Shown: positions 46,164 to 58,305, counted from the first letter of the stretch. The stretch: 64,000 bases of DNA from Edaphochlamys debaryana (GCA_016858145.1 JAEHOE010000057.1:372001-436000), one strand, 5' to 3'. Notes: generated by a model not told the origin, from the letters alone. Numbers and translations: made by a program.

Positions 46164-49100
46164 ATGGATGAGGCGGCGGTGGACGTGAAGGTACCGACGC
46201 GCCGGCGTCGTGCTAGCGACGACGAGGCGGAGGACGCGGAGGCGGAGTTCCACGACGCCGCTGAGTACGCTGCCTCGGTCGCCGACAGCCACCATGACGA
46301 GCAGACAACGGCTGCTGAGGGCGTGAATGACGCCGATGATCAAGCGACAGGTGGGCTGGGGCCAGCAAGACAGCCCGCATGTACCGACGTGCTTTGCGGG
46401 ACAGCCACATGCCGTGCCCGAGGCCTTGCAAGGGGCGGTCTACGTTGTACCTATAGCTCTGCGTCATTGGGATCGCCCGTGGGGCCACGGCTGGTCGGAC
46501 AGCGGAAGAGATCATTCGGCGCGCTACGCAGGCACTGAGGGAGGCGGAGAGGAGGCCGGTGAGGAAGCCGGAGAGGAAGACGACGAGGAGAAGCCCGCAG
46601 CGGACCAGCGGAAGGCCAAGATACGCGAGCCTTTCGAGGTGCCAACTTCGGGCGCATTTTGGCTCCATGACGACCGCTTTGGCGGAGAGGAGGCGCCCCA
46701 GCCGGAGGTCTCGGGGTAAGCAGATGTGCTGCAGCGCGCGGGTTAGATCGGGCGCTGAGCGTGTGGGGCCCGGGCTCAGGGCTGTGGGACCCGTGAGGGG
46801 CAGGCCCCGCCTATGCCCGCCAGGCCCGCGCTTAGGTGTCCTTCTCACCCGCTCACCCGCTTCCGTGCCTTCCACACACAGAGCTCCTCAGGAGCGCAAG
46901 CACAAGAGTGACACGGATGGCAAGTGGATGCACGACAAGTTCAGCGCCATTGAGCTGGGGGAGGAGGTCAGCGACACGTCCTCTGAGAACGCCTTCGTGA
47001 GTAGGGCTTTTAAGGTCCTGTGGGCCATGTGTAGAGCAAGCGGGCGGAGGCCTGCTGCCGCAGACACGCAGTTCCTGATCAAGACTATGCCCCGCGGGGA
47101 TCACGTTAGCTGTGGGCAGCTTGTCACGCAGAAGATGCGTTCGTTGACTCTGGCCCTCCCTCTTTCCGGCTTGCTGACAGGGCTCCTTCCGGGGCGGGAG
47201 AGGCCGGGGCCGTGGGCGCGGGCGCGGCATGGGCATGGGCATGGGCCGGGGCCCTCCCAGCGCGGGCCGGGGCCGCGGCCGCTACGGAGCTGAGGACGGC
47301 GCCGACACCCCGCCTGCCGGCGACCCCGGGGCTGGGGAGGCCCTGCCCCAGCGGCCTCCGCGGCAGCCTCGAGCTGCAGCGCCCCGCGACCAAGCCGCCT
47401 CCGCGGCGCCCTCGTCCAATGACGGGCCCGGGCGCGGCCGCGGCCGGGGTGCGCGCGGCGGTCGTGCGGGCGACGTGGGCGGCCGTGGCGCCGGCCCTGG
47501 GGACCAGCGGTACACCCTGATTGGCGCAGGCGGCGGGCCCGGGTCGGGGCAGCGAGACCAGGACTTCCCGCCGCCGGCGGGCGACGGCGCGGGCAGGGGA
47601 CGGGGCCGCGGGCGCGGGCGGGGTGCGCCCGGGGGCTACTCGGATGAGGCGCCTGCTCCCCGCGGGGAGAGCGGGGGCCGCGGTGGATACGGCGGCGGCC
47701 GGGGCGGCTATGAGGGTGGACGGGGCGGCTACGACGGCGGCCGGGGCGGGTACGAGGGCGGCCGAGGCGGGTACGAGGGCGGCGGCCGGGGCCGCGGCCG
47801 GGGTGGGAGCTATGACGACTACTCGGGCGCAGCGGCAAGCAGCAACGGAGGCGGATACGACGCGGGAGGCCGGGGCCGAGGCCGGGGCGGCAGGTGAGGG
47901 GGCGCGGGCACAGCGGACTTGATAGCGCGCATAGCCCCGAGGGCGGAACCTCATGACAAGGGTTCAGGGTACTGGGGGTATATGAAGCTGAGCGGGTGAG
48001 GGTACTGGGGGTGAGGGCGACTGTGTTGCTGTGAGCTCGACACCCTCAGCCGCTGACCTGGCTTGCCCTGTCGGCGCTTTGTACTCGCAGGGGCGGGGAC
48101 GGGTACGCGGGCCGAGGGCCGCCGGGCCTGGCGCCGCCGGGGCGCGGCGCGGGCCGTGGGCCGCGGCCGGAGCGGACGTTGGAGGAGGAGTTCCCTCCGC
48201 TCCCGGGCTCCAAGCCTCCGCCGCAGGCCCCTGCCCCCGCGGCGGCCGACGTAGCCGACGCTGGGGCGGCCGGGCCGCGCCGGTACTCCAAGATGGCTGG
48301 CAAGGCCGGGGGTGCGGACGCGGCGGGTGCCGACGCGGGCGGCCGGGGCCGCAACGCTGCGGCTGACAACCGCGCCAGCAAGCTGTCTGCGGCCGCAGCC
48401 ACGTTCGAGCCGACCCCCGCAGCGCCGCAGCAGCAGGAATACGGCCAGGCCCCGCAGCAGGCGGCTCCTGCGCCCTCAGTCCCGGCGGCGTTCGGGGCAC
48501 CGCTGCAGCCCATGCCGGCCATTCCCGCCATGCCTGGAGTGCAGCCGTACGGAGCGCCGCCCATGCAGGGTCCTCCGGGGATGCAGCCGCCGCAGCCGTA
48601 CGCGCCGCCCATGCAGATGCAGGGCATGCCCGGGCAGCCCATGCAACAGCAGTACAACCCCAACCAGCAGCAGCAGTACAACCCCGCCGGCCAGCCGCAG
48701 CAGCAGTACAACCCCAACCAGCAGCAGCAGCAGCAATCGCCGCCGCAGCAGTACGGCCAGCCTGGCGGCGGGCAGTACGGCGGGCAGTACAACGACATGG
48801 AGGCCTGGTTCCAGGACGCCTACCAGAAGGCGCTCGCGACGGGTATGGACCCGCAGCAGGCCTACAGCGCCGTGCAGGTGGGGGTCGGGGCGCCGGGCGC
48901 TGGGCGGGGTTCGTGCTCGACCTCGGGGGTCAGGGACCCTCGTACGTGTGGTGTTGCGTTCGTGAAGGACGGCGGGGCGTGGTGGGCGAGCAGCGTCTTC
49001 CACGTGTTTAGCATGCCGTCAACGTGTTGACGTCATGTAAATGTCCGCTGCCCCACTGAAGCTTCTGCTCCTGCCCCCTGCCCATCTTCCCCCAACCCAG

Positions 49101-49211
49101 GGCTACGTGCAGGGGATGCAGATGGCCTTCCAGACGCTGGCCGCGGCGCAGGCGCGGGCGCCCTTCCCAGGCCCCATGCCGCCGCCGGGGCAGGCGCCGC
49201 CGGGGCAGTGA
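46164..49211 (+). CDS. CASC3: CASC3/MLN51/Barentsz, exon-junction-complex core component
   Basis: Six exons join in phase to 698 residues: 46164-46350, 46532-46715, 46882-46996, 47181-47893, 48091-48877, 49101-49211. The upstream frame continues only with a GTG, so ATG 46164 (MDEAAVDVKVPTRRRRASDD) is chosen. The Btz/SELOR module is split over exons 2 and 3: EVPTSGAFWLHDDRF (about residues 97-111) and RKHKSDTDGKWMHDKF (about 129-144). It is the part that wraps eIF4A3 and contacts RNA in the EJC. Exon 4 is RGG-rich, with tandem GGYEGGRGG repeats. Exon 5 carries TLEEEFPPLPG, then a PAM2-like motif KLSAAAATFEP (about 498-507), then Gln/Pro/Met/Tyr-rich text with QQQYNPNQQQQ repeats. Exon 6 closes with a short helix, YVQGMQMAFQTLAA. 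Expected role: mRNA surveillance, localisation and translation of spliced mRNA. Confidence 0.88.
48377..48412 (+). other. PAM2-like motif (PABP MLLE-binding) in CASC3
   Basis: SKLSAAAATFEP fits the PAM2 spacing Leu...Ala..Phe.Pro found in PABP partners. It lies about 60 residues after a second short motif, EEEFPPLPG, seen in several RNA-binding proteins. Confidence 0.6.
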
Positions 49212-51495
49212 GGCAGCCGCAGCGGCAGCGAAGCAGGAGCGGTGGCAGCGGGAGCGAGGCACAGGAGGCGCGGTGCGGGAATCGGCGCCGAAGTGAAGGG
49301 CGTAAGAGCGGTGCTTGAGGGTTTGTTTGGGGAAGGGTGGCACCAATTGAGGGTCGGCCGGGTTCCGTAGTCACGTGCGGGTTCACGGCTTGTGCGGACT
49401 GCTGAGGGGTGAGACTGGAGCTTGGCGCCTCGTCTGTCTGTATCGACGTGGGGATTGTGACGTACGCATTACAGGTGGTCTGGGCGGCGAGGGCGGAGTC
49501 AAGGCGCCAGCTCAGGGGTCGGCATGCTGTTCGTGTACGGTAGAGCATGGCAATGCGGGAATGCACCACAGCCTCTACGGGTGCAGTTCCCAGCTTGCGG
49601 GGCACGGCCGTGCCAAGGCCCTTCGGTAAGGTCGGGGCGAGCTCGATGTCGTCGGCTGCTGGAACTTTGAGCAAGAAAGTGGTTGGGTCACCGTTAACGA
49701 CTGAGAGCTGAGTGGGCGGTGGCCGGTTGCGGGGGTAGGAGCGGTCAGCCGCGGCGGCTGCAGTCAAGCACCAGCCTGGAGGGGTGCAGGGCCGTGGGTA
49801 CAAGGTGGGACGTTTGGGGCCGGGGCGGACACTCCTGGGGTGATCCCACCCCCGGGGCCACGCTGCTGGCGAGGACGCGTGGGCACGGGTGCGGCTGGTC
49901 GGCTGGGCTCGTCGTGACCAGTTGCTGGCCAGTGTGATGCAAAGTCTCGGACACACCCATTTGCGTTGGAGCGTCGCGCACTGCGCCTGAGGCAGAGGCC
50001 TCTGAGCATGATGGCAGCCCGGGCTCGGGACCTGGGGGACCTACGGCACCTGCATGTGTGAGTAGACTCTAGACCGCCCCACGAAGAGGACTGCTCGCCC
50101 TCGCTTGAAGCAAGCTTAGGTTTAACAGTTTGGGCCTGGGACAGCAGCCCTGCACAGCGAGCCGCTGATACGGTAGCCACATGCCCACATGTCCGCCGCT
50201 GAAGATGAGGTCGGGTGAGTTGGTGAGGCCGGATGGATCACATGTTGACTCGGGCGAATGGGCAGGCGGGGCTCATTGCTGTCGGGGAAGTCAGGGGTTG
50301 CGCACCAGGCCCCACGGCCACCAGGCCCCACGCCGAACTTGCTCTGCCGCTCTGCGCCGCACACGCACCCTGCACGCACGTCAGGCAGCCCTCCCGTCTG
50401 CATTCTCTGCAAGCCACCTACCCGCGCTGCCGCCCCACCCGCAGCCACCGCTTCAGCGACCGCTGCAAGCAATCACCACACCCTAAGCTGGGACACCCGA
50501 AGCGCCCAGCCCGCACAAGGTCTCCTGTCCTCCTCCGCGCCTGCGCTGCACTCCTCAGCTCGCTGGTGAAACAGGGCAGCGTCCTTGGTCATCTTCCTTG
50601 GCTTGGGCCCTCTCCATAGGCCACGCGGGGCGACATCATCAGCTCACCACCTCACCCCCGCCCACCGCAGCCCTCGGCGGCGGTGGACCACGTTCAGCCA
50701 GCCCAGTCAGCAAGGCAGCACAGGGCGAGGGGCCAGCCGGCAGCGGGGCAGCGGGACGAGGACACGTGCCACGAGACTGGCCACGCAGGCCCAAGGCGAG
50801 TGGGACGAGGCGCCGGGGGAGGGCGAGAGGGTTGGGCGGGGGCCTCCGAGCTGCCCCAGAGCCCCGGCCACTGCGCATGCGTGTGGTGAGGCAACCGCTG
50901 GCTCAGCTCCTGCCGCGTGGAGCCGGGCGATAAGGCGCATCCCTCCAGGGATCCCCTGCACCCCTGCATCCCTCTGCCGGCCGGCGTGAGACACCGCCGC
51001 GGAGGTCCACGTAGAGGGGTGAAGCCGTGCCGCTCCGCACTTCTAACTACCCCCCTTCAAGCCAGCAGACAGCTTCCTACCGCAGACTCGCTTCACGAGC
51101 CCGTCAGCGCCAAGAGCACATCCTTGAGCGTTCGTGAGGGTAAAGTGACACGGGCGAAGGATGGCGCGCAAGACTGTGCGTGTGTTTCGCAGGCCTGGAA
51201 GCTTACGTACGCTTTCTGTAATCCGTGTGTCTGGTGCCCTTCAATTCATCGGGCGCGGGCTCAAGCTTTCAGCGGCGGCATGTCGTGCGACTGAACGCGC
51301 CAACACGGGCTGCGCGCTCTGGACCTATCAGCCACGTTGGCAAGTTCAGGTGTCTGTGCTATATGACAGGAAGGGGCGGGACGGGGGGCTTTGGTCGCGC
51401 GATGCCCCATGCCCATGCGGGCCGCGACCAAGGGCCGGGCCGAAACACAGCCCGGCCCTTTCTCCCAGGCGAGCGGTCTCAAACAGCCGGCAAAA
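49212..51495. other. 2.3 kb gap between CASC3 and RPS24
   Basis: Holds the CASC3 3' UTR and the RPS24 promoter. I found no TGTAA in the first kilobase after the CASC3 stop. No gene, RNA or repeat is supported. Confidence 0.55.
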
Positions 51496-53767
51496 ATGTC
51501 GGACAAGACCTGCACCATCCGCACTCGCAAGTTCATGACGAACAGGCTGCTGCAGCGCAAGCAATTTGTGAGTGCGCAGCCCCGCAGCCCCCAGGCCGCC
51601 AGCTCTGGTGTCTCACCAGCGTCCCCTCACGCAGATCATTGATGTGCTGCACCCTGGCCGGCCGAACGTCTCCAAGGTGAGCGCGCCGGCATGGAGCGGC
51701 GGAGCCATCGCGCCGTGCCGCCTCGCCCCCCCGCAGCCGCCAACTTCTTGTTGCCCCGCAGTCGGAGCTGAAGGAGAAGCTGGCGTCCATGTACGATGTC
51801 AAGGACGCCCAGTGCATCTTCCTGTTCGGCTTCCGCACCCAGGTGCGCAGGCCGCTTCCTGGACAGCAGAGTGAAGTCCCAGGGTGTGGGGAACATCAAC
51901 CAGCTGGACCTTGGGCCTCAGCCGTCTATGCGGGTCGGCCGACTGCGGCGGCGGCCTAGGGCGCCCGCTGGTTCTGTGTTCACGGCCAGCCTCCGGATTC
52001 CCCCTGCAGTTCGGTGGTGGCAAGTCGACCGGCTTCGGCCTCATCTATGACGACCTGAAGGGCGCCAAGCAGTTCGAGCCCAAGTACCGCCTCATCCGGG
52101 TGAGCGCGACCGCTGCGAGCACTAGCACCGCTGATAACACCTGGTTTGGTTGCCATGCGAGCCTGTGGATGGGGCTATCGGTCTTCTTGGCTGGCCGGGC
52201 TCGCGCGGGTGCGCCCTGCGCCACCGCCCAGACCCGGCTTACGGCGACTTCGAGGAGCAGCGGCGATGCTAAGCGGCCATCGGAGCGCACGCCGAGGACA
52301 GTCGGAGGCGGACAGTGGCTCGGAGCCAGGCGCCTGGCGCGGAGGGAGCAGCAGCGGCCTGAAAGCTCGGGGGGTGGGGGAAGGGAGGAGGGCGGCGACT
52401 GCTGCGCCACCAGGCAGCCCTCGGATATCCCAGTCAGCTTGGGGCGCTGCGGCCACCTCACAGCGGACGGCGCAGGCGCTTCACGCGGCGCTACCAGCCA
52501 CGGATTGAGGCGCTGTCAGCCCGGCGATGAAGGCGACGGCGTTCATGCAGCCCGGGCTGCTGGGGACAGCCCTCGCGCTGGCGTGCAGGCCACCCGCCTG
52601 CCACCAGCAGCCAACGGGCGCAGCGGATCCGGATGGCGGATTGAACTTCTGCGGCCGGGCCCCTGTGGCGCGCTCAGCTGCCGCTGCCGCAGCCCACATG
52701 TCTGCGCGGGGCTCAGCGCGTGCTCCCACGATTGGCTGCGTCGGACGCAGTCTCTGAACGGAGGGCCATTCGAGTCGCGGGCACCCGCCTCAGCTAGCGG
52801 CTGGACGTGCTGTTTGGGCCGGACGGTCGCCAGCTGTGCTGGCGGGATGCCGCAGCACCTCGTGTGCAGCGCTCGCGAGGCGTAGACTGGCGAAGCCGGG
52901 GGCGGGGGCGGACTGCCGGAGCGGGGATCACTACCGCTGTCGCCACAGCAGCCTGAGGGGTGGTTTTGCACCGGAGCCGGCTGATGCAGCCGAGCTTACG
53001 TTCAGCGACGGGGTCAAAGCTGGAACTCCTCTTGGGGTCCACATCTGGCCGCGTGTTCCTGAGGGCGCCGGCCGCTGCAGCCGTGCGGCGCCCTCAAGCC
53101 AGCCAGCCCGTTGTGCTGCACACACCTGGGCGGGGCACGCCTATATGTGTCCACCGCAGGCCGGGCCGGGGCCGCGGGAGAGCTGTCTGAGCCGGCGCCC
53201 CCGCGGGTGCACACCCCTGGCATTAGCGTCAGCGCCTCATCCCGCCCGCGGAGGTCTCTCGATGGACGTGGAGTCTCAACCTCAACCCCCGGGTGTCCCG
53301 TCCCCCCGCAGAACGGCCTGGAGAAGAAGGTGGACAAGTCGCGCAAGCAGATGAAGGAGAGGCGGAAGCGCTCCAAGAAGGTCCGCGGTGTCAAGAAGAC
53401 GGCGGGCGGTGAGCGGGGACTGCGGGAGTTGTTGGGCCGGGAACGGACGTGCGGCTTGAGGGGGGCTGCCGGCGATGCAGGGTGCACAGGGCGGGTTCTC
53501 CAGGAGGTCGGGGGCCGATGGGCGATGGGCCCGGTTGGACACACCTGCCAAGCCTGTGCGGGAAAACAACTTGGCGTCGCTGGGGGGCCAGTACGCCGCG
53601 CTTCTGGTATAGAATCGAGACGCGAGGCTGCCCTCGGCGGCACAGCCGTCGAGCTCGGGCTTTCCACTGGGGAGCTGCCCAACTGCCCGAGCATCTGCAC
53701 CAGGTGCTGACCCCTGCCCACCTCCCCGCCCTCTCCTTTCTAATCTAACCCCGCAGGCAAGAAGTAA
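51496..53767 (+). CDS. RPS24: 40S ribosomal protein S24 (eS24)
   Basis: Small-subunit ribosomal protein of 130 residues, the normal length. Six exons: 51496-51567, 51635-51676, 51762-51842, 52010-52099, 53312-53408, 53757-53767. Start [20 protein letters not shown], then [40 protein letters not shown], and the basic C-terminal helix [19 protein letters not shown]; all are family landmarks. The last exon contributes only 11 coding bases (GKK and stop). The fourth intron is 1.2 kb, far longer than the others (66-348 bases). High, constitutive expression is expected of the family. Confidence 0.97.
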
Positions 53768-54760
53768 GCGCGCGGTCCGGAAACAGCGCTGCGGGCGTGG
53801 GGCGCCTCGACCTCTGGGACGAAGCTTGTGGTGTAACCTCCTCAACAGCTGATGCCCCGGACCCGAGCCCATGCGCCTCTGACCGCGCTGCCAGCCAGCG
53901 AGCTAGTCATGCCAGCGCGGGGGCAGCGGCAGCTCTGTATGCCTTGAGCGCAGGCGCCAGTCGCAGCGAAGGGTCGCTTGCTGGGCCGGCTAGGGCTTTC
54001 CAGTACGGTACCGTCCGGCCAGGCCTGGCGTCAGACCAGCGGGCACCCGGCAGTCCAGGGGCTGGCAGGTCAGGGGCTGGTAGACAGCAGTCATCAACGC
54101 GGCGGGTTGGCCCCCGCCAGTGACGGACCTACCGGGGCATCGCAACGGGGGCGGCAGGTGTGCGGGCAGCTGTACGGGTGCAGGCAAGAGCTCATCCGTT
54201 GTCCATGGGAGCGAGGTCGTGCAGTGCGGACATCCTGAGGGAGCCCGCAAACAGCCAGCTCCAGTGCCAGAGGGAGGGGCACAATCGCTTGGGCTGGGAG
54301 GCTGATGGTGGGCTGAAGGGTCCCAAAGCCTTGAGACACGGAGCGGACAATGCTGCGAATGCGACTTCACCGCTCTTGGGTCTGGTCCAGATCCAGTCTT
54401 ACAGTGCTGTGGGGCGCGCCCCCCTAGCACGGGCACAGCAATCCCTCAATGCCAAGGGGCAGGAAGGGGCGCCACACGAGCACGCACGCCCTTCACCGCC
54501 ACCCGAGAGCTAGCGTACACCTCTGGGGTCTCTAGGCTTGAGCGCAGGGGAGCTTTTCGTGCTCGCCGTGAGAGCTGGGGTGCAGGGCTGAGGGCGACTG
54601 GGGCGGGCCTCCCCGTCTAGAGACCTCGCCTCACGGCACAGCTGCCTGCACGGCACGTGGGGCAATGGGGCTTCGCGCCCAGCTGGCGCACACTCGCTTT
54701 TTCACGGTGTTACGAGTATTTTGCCTCGCCAAGCCCCACGAACTTGAAGCACCAATAAGA
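53768..54760. other. 1 kb gap between RPS24 and the thioredoxin gene
   Basis: RPS24 3' UTR on the left and thioredoxin promoter/5' UTR on the right. Nothing else is recognised. Confidence 0.6.
53832..53836 (+). terminator. RPS24: TGTAA polyadenylation signal of RPS24
   Basis: TGTAA lies 65 bases after the RPS24 stop codon, the typical arrangement in volvocalean algae. Confidence 0.7.
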
Positions 54761-56296
54761 ATGATGCTCTCACGCCAGCTGACGTCTCACACTCCGGCGG
54801 CCGGCCGCAAGACGGTCGCGCTGGCCCCGCGCGCTTCCCGCCCAATTCGGGCGGTCACAGCCAGGGTGCTGGAGCGGGCGGTTAGCGATGCTATTGGGGT
54901 CAGCTCGACGGGGAGCGCCCAGTCTTATGCGGACGATGATAGCGATGAGGAGGAGGAGCCGCGCCCGCTCAGGTGGTGGGAGAAGCCCTGCTGTGAGTCG
55001 GCTGGCGTATGTCAGATGTAGTGCAGCTCGCGCGGGTGCAAGATACGCACAACGGAAGGAGACATTCAGCTCGCGCCCTGTGCTTATCCAGCTCGCACTG
55101 CTCGCTCCGAACTGACTGCTAGAGGCACTCTCCTTACTGCTGACCTGTCTGTCGTCGTTGTAACAGCCTTCAAGGAAATCAAGAGCCTGGCCGAGTTCGA
55201 GGCTGCCCTCTCTCCCGCTAACAACGGTGGTAAAATGACGGTAAGCAGCCTGCCGCTGGGACTGGGGACTGGGGGGTCAGCGGCTGGGGGGGGGGTAGGC
55301 GCAGGGGGGTCGGAGGTCAGGTGTGCGAGTGCAACATCCCTAGCGCTTTCCCCCCCCCCTGCCGTGCTCCCTTCTGACGCCCCATGCCTCCCCGTTGGCC
55401 CTCCCTTAACAGGTGGTGGACTTCTATGCCGGTGAGTGTTCATTCTGAGCTTGGGGGCCACGCGGGCGGACGGGACCGCTCCCAGCACCCTGCCCCTGAG
55501 CCTCTTGCCAGAGCTCCCGCGGCCGCCCACACCTCACGCTCCGGCGCTCGCACCCCATCCGCTGCAGGGTGGTGCGCCTGCTGCAAGAGCTCGTTCGTGC
55601 ACCTGTGCCGCATCCCCTCGAACAAGTTCCTGGCGGAGAACTACAACTTCTACAAGGTGGCCAGACTTGGGGCAGAGGAAGTGCTGTTTAGAAGTTCCGT
55701 CGTCGGACTCCAGAGGGGTCGTAGGAAGCTGCAGCGGAGGGTATGTTAGGTCCCGCATCTTCACTCACTTCTCTCCCTTCCCCCTGGCTCTTGCGCGGCT
55801 CCCCTCTCCTCCAGGTCAACATCGAGGTGAGCCGGGGCCGGGGGATGCAGGGCCGGGGCTTCCCGGGCGGGTCTCACCCCTGGTATCGCCACCGTATCCG
55901 GAGGGCGCCGCGCCAAGGCTTCCGCTGCGGGTGCTGGTGGCAGCGTGCGTCTGCACCCAGCACACCTGCCCCTACCCCTGCCTCTCCTCCACCCATCACC
56001 CACCCACACCCCGCATGCCCAGCCCCCACCCACCCACAGCCCTCACCCCTCTCCCTACCGCCCCCCTGTCTTGGCTGCAGCAGGTGAACGACCTTGCTAC
56101 AGTGCTGAAGAAGAAGGGCGTTCGCGGCATCCCGTATGTGCTCATATTTGACCGCGACGGCACCGACATCATCGGCTGCTCGGGCGCGTTCAAGAAGATG
56201 GACGCACTCAAAAAGAACCTCGACTTCATCGCTCGCGCGGAGGACAAGAAGAGCCTCGTGCTCGACCCCAACGGCTTTGTCATCAACCGCAGCTGA
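54761..56296 (+). CDS. Plastid-targeted atypical thioredoxin (ACHT-like), WCACC active site
   Basis: Six exons join in phase to 213 residues: 54761-54992, 55167-55240, 55413-55431, 55568-55656, 55815-55826, 56081-56296. The chosen start, MMLSRQLTSHTPAAGRKTVA, gives a Ser/Arg/Ala-rich presequence typical of algal chloroplast transit peptides. An in-frame ATG at 54665 would add 32 residues. The thioredoxin fold reads FKEIKSLAEFEAAL, VVDFYAGWCACCKSS (redox Cys about 111 and 114, with an extra Cys between), VNIE, then VRGIPYVLIFDRDG with the cis-Pro (IP). WCACC replaces the usual WCGPC, as in the atypical Cys-His-rich thioredoxins of plastids. The loop after the active site is short. It should oxidise or reduce plastid partners; the target is unknown. 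The 19-nt and 12-nt coding exons are unusually small, and the final acceptor reads CAGCAG. Confidence 0.85.
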
Positions 56297-56528
56297 AGCC
56301 GCAGCTGAGGCCGGGAGGCGCTCGTGGAGGGAGGCTTGCCGGGCGAGAGCCGGTTGCAACGCTCCATGCGCAGCGGCGGACGGAGCGCGCAGCAGCCGGG
56401 GGGTGCGGCCTCACCCGGCAAGGGTTGAAGGAGGCTCGGAGGAGGCTTGCGAAGACAGTATCACACGTGGTTGTACGAATGGTGTGACTATGGTATGCGG
56501 CGTTGACGTAGTAGGGTATGGCCGCGGT

Positions 56529-56533
56529 TGTAA
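56529..56533 (+). terminator. TGTAA polyadenylation signal of the thioredoxin gene
   Basis: TGTAA lies 233 bases past the thioredoxin stop codon. Confidence 0.6.
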
Positions 56534-57622
56534 GTTGGCGGCGCCGGTTGGGAAGCGGCTGATGCGGACGTGCTGCTGGGTGGCTCTTGCCTGCGGCGTC
56601 GCTTTGACGCCCGAGCACAGGGCCCTCCCTGGTCCTGAGGGGCGGCGGCGACACCGACGAGGAGTGGGTGGGCCGTGAAAGTGGGCATGAAGCCAAGTAA
56701 AGCCGGCGCGGGCGACGTCCCGACAGCTTACGGATGATTGGCGAGGCATGGGGTGCGGGCCTCGAAGCCCACGTGGCGTTTGAACCGGGCAGGGAGGGAG
56801 GGAGCGTGGGCCGGGAAGGATATGGCGGGCTGCTTTCCCTTGTGGGTCCGGCCTCGTGATGCCTTCTTACGGGGGTATCCAAGCGGATCGTGGTCCTCGA
56901 TTATTCGGGTTCTGCTTCGGAGCGCTATTGCTTGCGTCCTGTGGGGGCTTCGCCGACTGGTCTCATGCAACCGGCGGTGGTGCTCTCACGCGGGCGCAGT
57001 TCTATACTGCACCTTCCTTCGGACCCTCGTGGCAGGCCCTCATTCGTGCGGCCGAGGACCCGCTCCGCATAATAAACAGTATTTCCTTTGGCTTTCATTC
57101 GAGTGCTAGTGCAGCGTGGAAGAAGTTTTCGAGTGCTTGGGGGCATTCCCCTGGGGCGTTGGCTTGTTTGTGTGGGACTAGGGCACCTGTATTCTTACTG
57201 GGGTGGGGGCGAAGGGGCCATGGGCTTGTTTGCCTTGCACTGATACGTGGGCCTGCAACGATGCGGGGCGGCGTTCCGTACGGGTTGCCGGCGCGCTCGG
57301 CGATGGTCGTCGGATGTATGGGCTATGGGGTACACGCATGGCCTCGAGTCTGCAGGCTTGGAGACGGAATGAGCTGTAGACGGAGGACTTGACACCTCCC
57401 TGTGACAAAGCTGCGCCCCCTTCTTGTAATACTGTGGCTCCGCGTGTCCTGCCGTTTCCCCATCGGTCCTACGAATTGCTCTGCTTCGGGTCCTCGAGCA
57501 ACCAAGCAAGGCAGCCGCTGATCCGTCAATCGATGCCTGAGGATTGATGACCCGTGCGCACTGGGTGCCGCTGGTGCCTGGTGCTGGACCGCGACGCAAA
57601 GCGTCGAGAGCTGGATTCCCCG

Positions 57623-57627
57623 TTACA
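57623..57627 (-). terminator. Likely TGTAA polyadenylation signal of the FHA-HAT gene
   Basis: First TGTAA on the minus strand beyond the stop at 58306, about 680 bases downstream. Confidence 0.45.
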
Positions 57628-58305
57628 CCTGGGCCGCCACCTAGCCTAGCACACCGCCACCAGCCGTGCACGCACAGACCAGCACTCGCCGCAGCTTGCC
57701 CTCTCTTGTGATCTCTCGTCTGTGCCTCTGTGGCGGCCAATCAGAGCGGCGCACATCCACCGCCACTGCCACACCAGCTCTTCCGGAACACCTGCCTGTA
57801 GCATGCCCCAACCAGAAACCAGGCACCGCCGGTCGAAAGCCATATCGAGCCCCTGGCGAAGCTCCCCTCTCTCTGGTCGCCCTACATCTACCGACACAAT
57901 TTGACGTGCGAACTGCCTGTCAGCACAACCACACGCGCACACGCATTCAAACATGAAGCCCTCCCGCCTCTCAAGCAGCGTCCGCGCCCCGCAGGGAGCG
58001 CCCCAGGGTTCGGCTCGCTTTGCTTTCCTGCCCACATTGCCCACGCGCGGCTTGCCGCATAGAACCGGGGCCGACTTCGGCACACCCGCCCTCACCGTGA
58101 CCTGCCCTCCCTGGCCGCCTCCCGCCGTGCCATCTCTGCGCACCCGCCCCCCACCCCGCCTCTGACCCTCCCCTCTGCCCACCCACCACCACAAGCCACG
58201 CCTCTCCGTCCACCCCAGCCCCACCCCCTGCCCCAGCCTGTGCCCACACGCTCCTGCCGCTGCACCCGCGGCCCGGGCGCCTCCCCCGCCCCCTCCAGGT
58301 ACCAC

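Larger units (their letters stand above)
56297..58305. other. 2 kb convergent intergenic region
   Basis: Lies between two genes pointing at each other (thioredoxin plus, FHA-HAT minus), so it is mostly paired 3' UTRs. A short AT-richer stretch at about 57.06-57.12 kb contains AATAAA-like sequence. No gene is supported. Confidence 0.6.

Noticed and set aside
48001..48100. Stop codon after the RGG exon as the end of CASC3 (47895-47897)
   Set aside because: The TGA is part of the donor AG|GTGAGG; the next exon continues in phase with the same RGG text.
54665..54760. Upstream in-frame ATG for the thioredoxin
   Set aside because: The 32 extra residues contain an acidic/hydrophobic stretch unlike a transit peptide; ATG 54761 gives a better presequence, though the longer form cannot be excluded.
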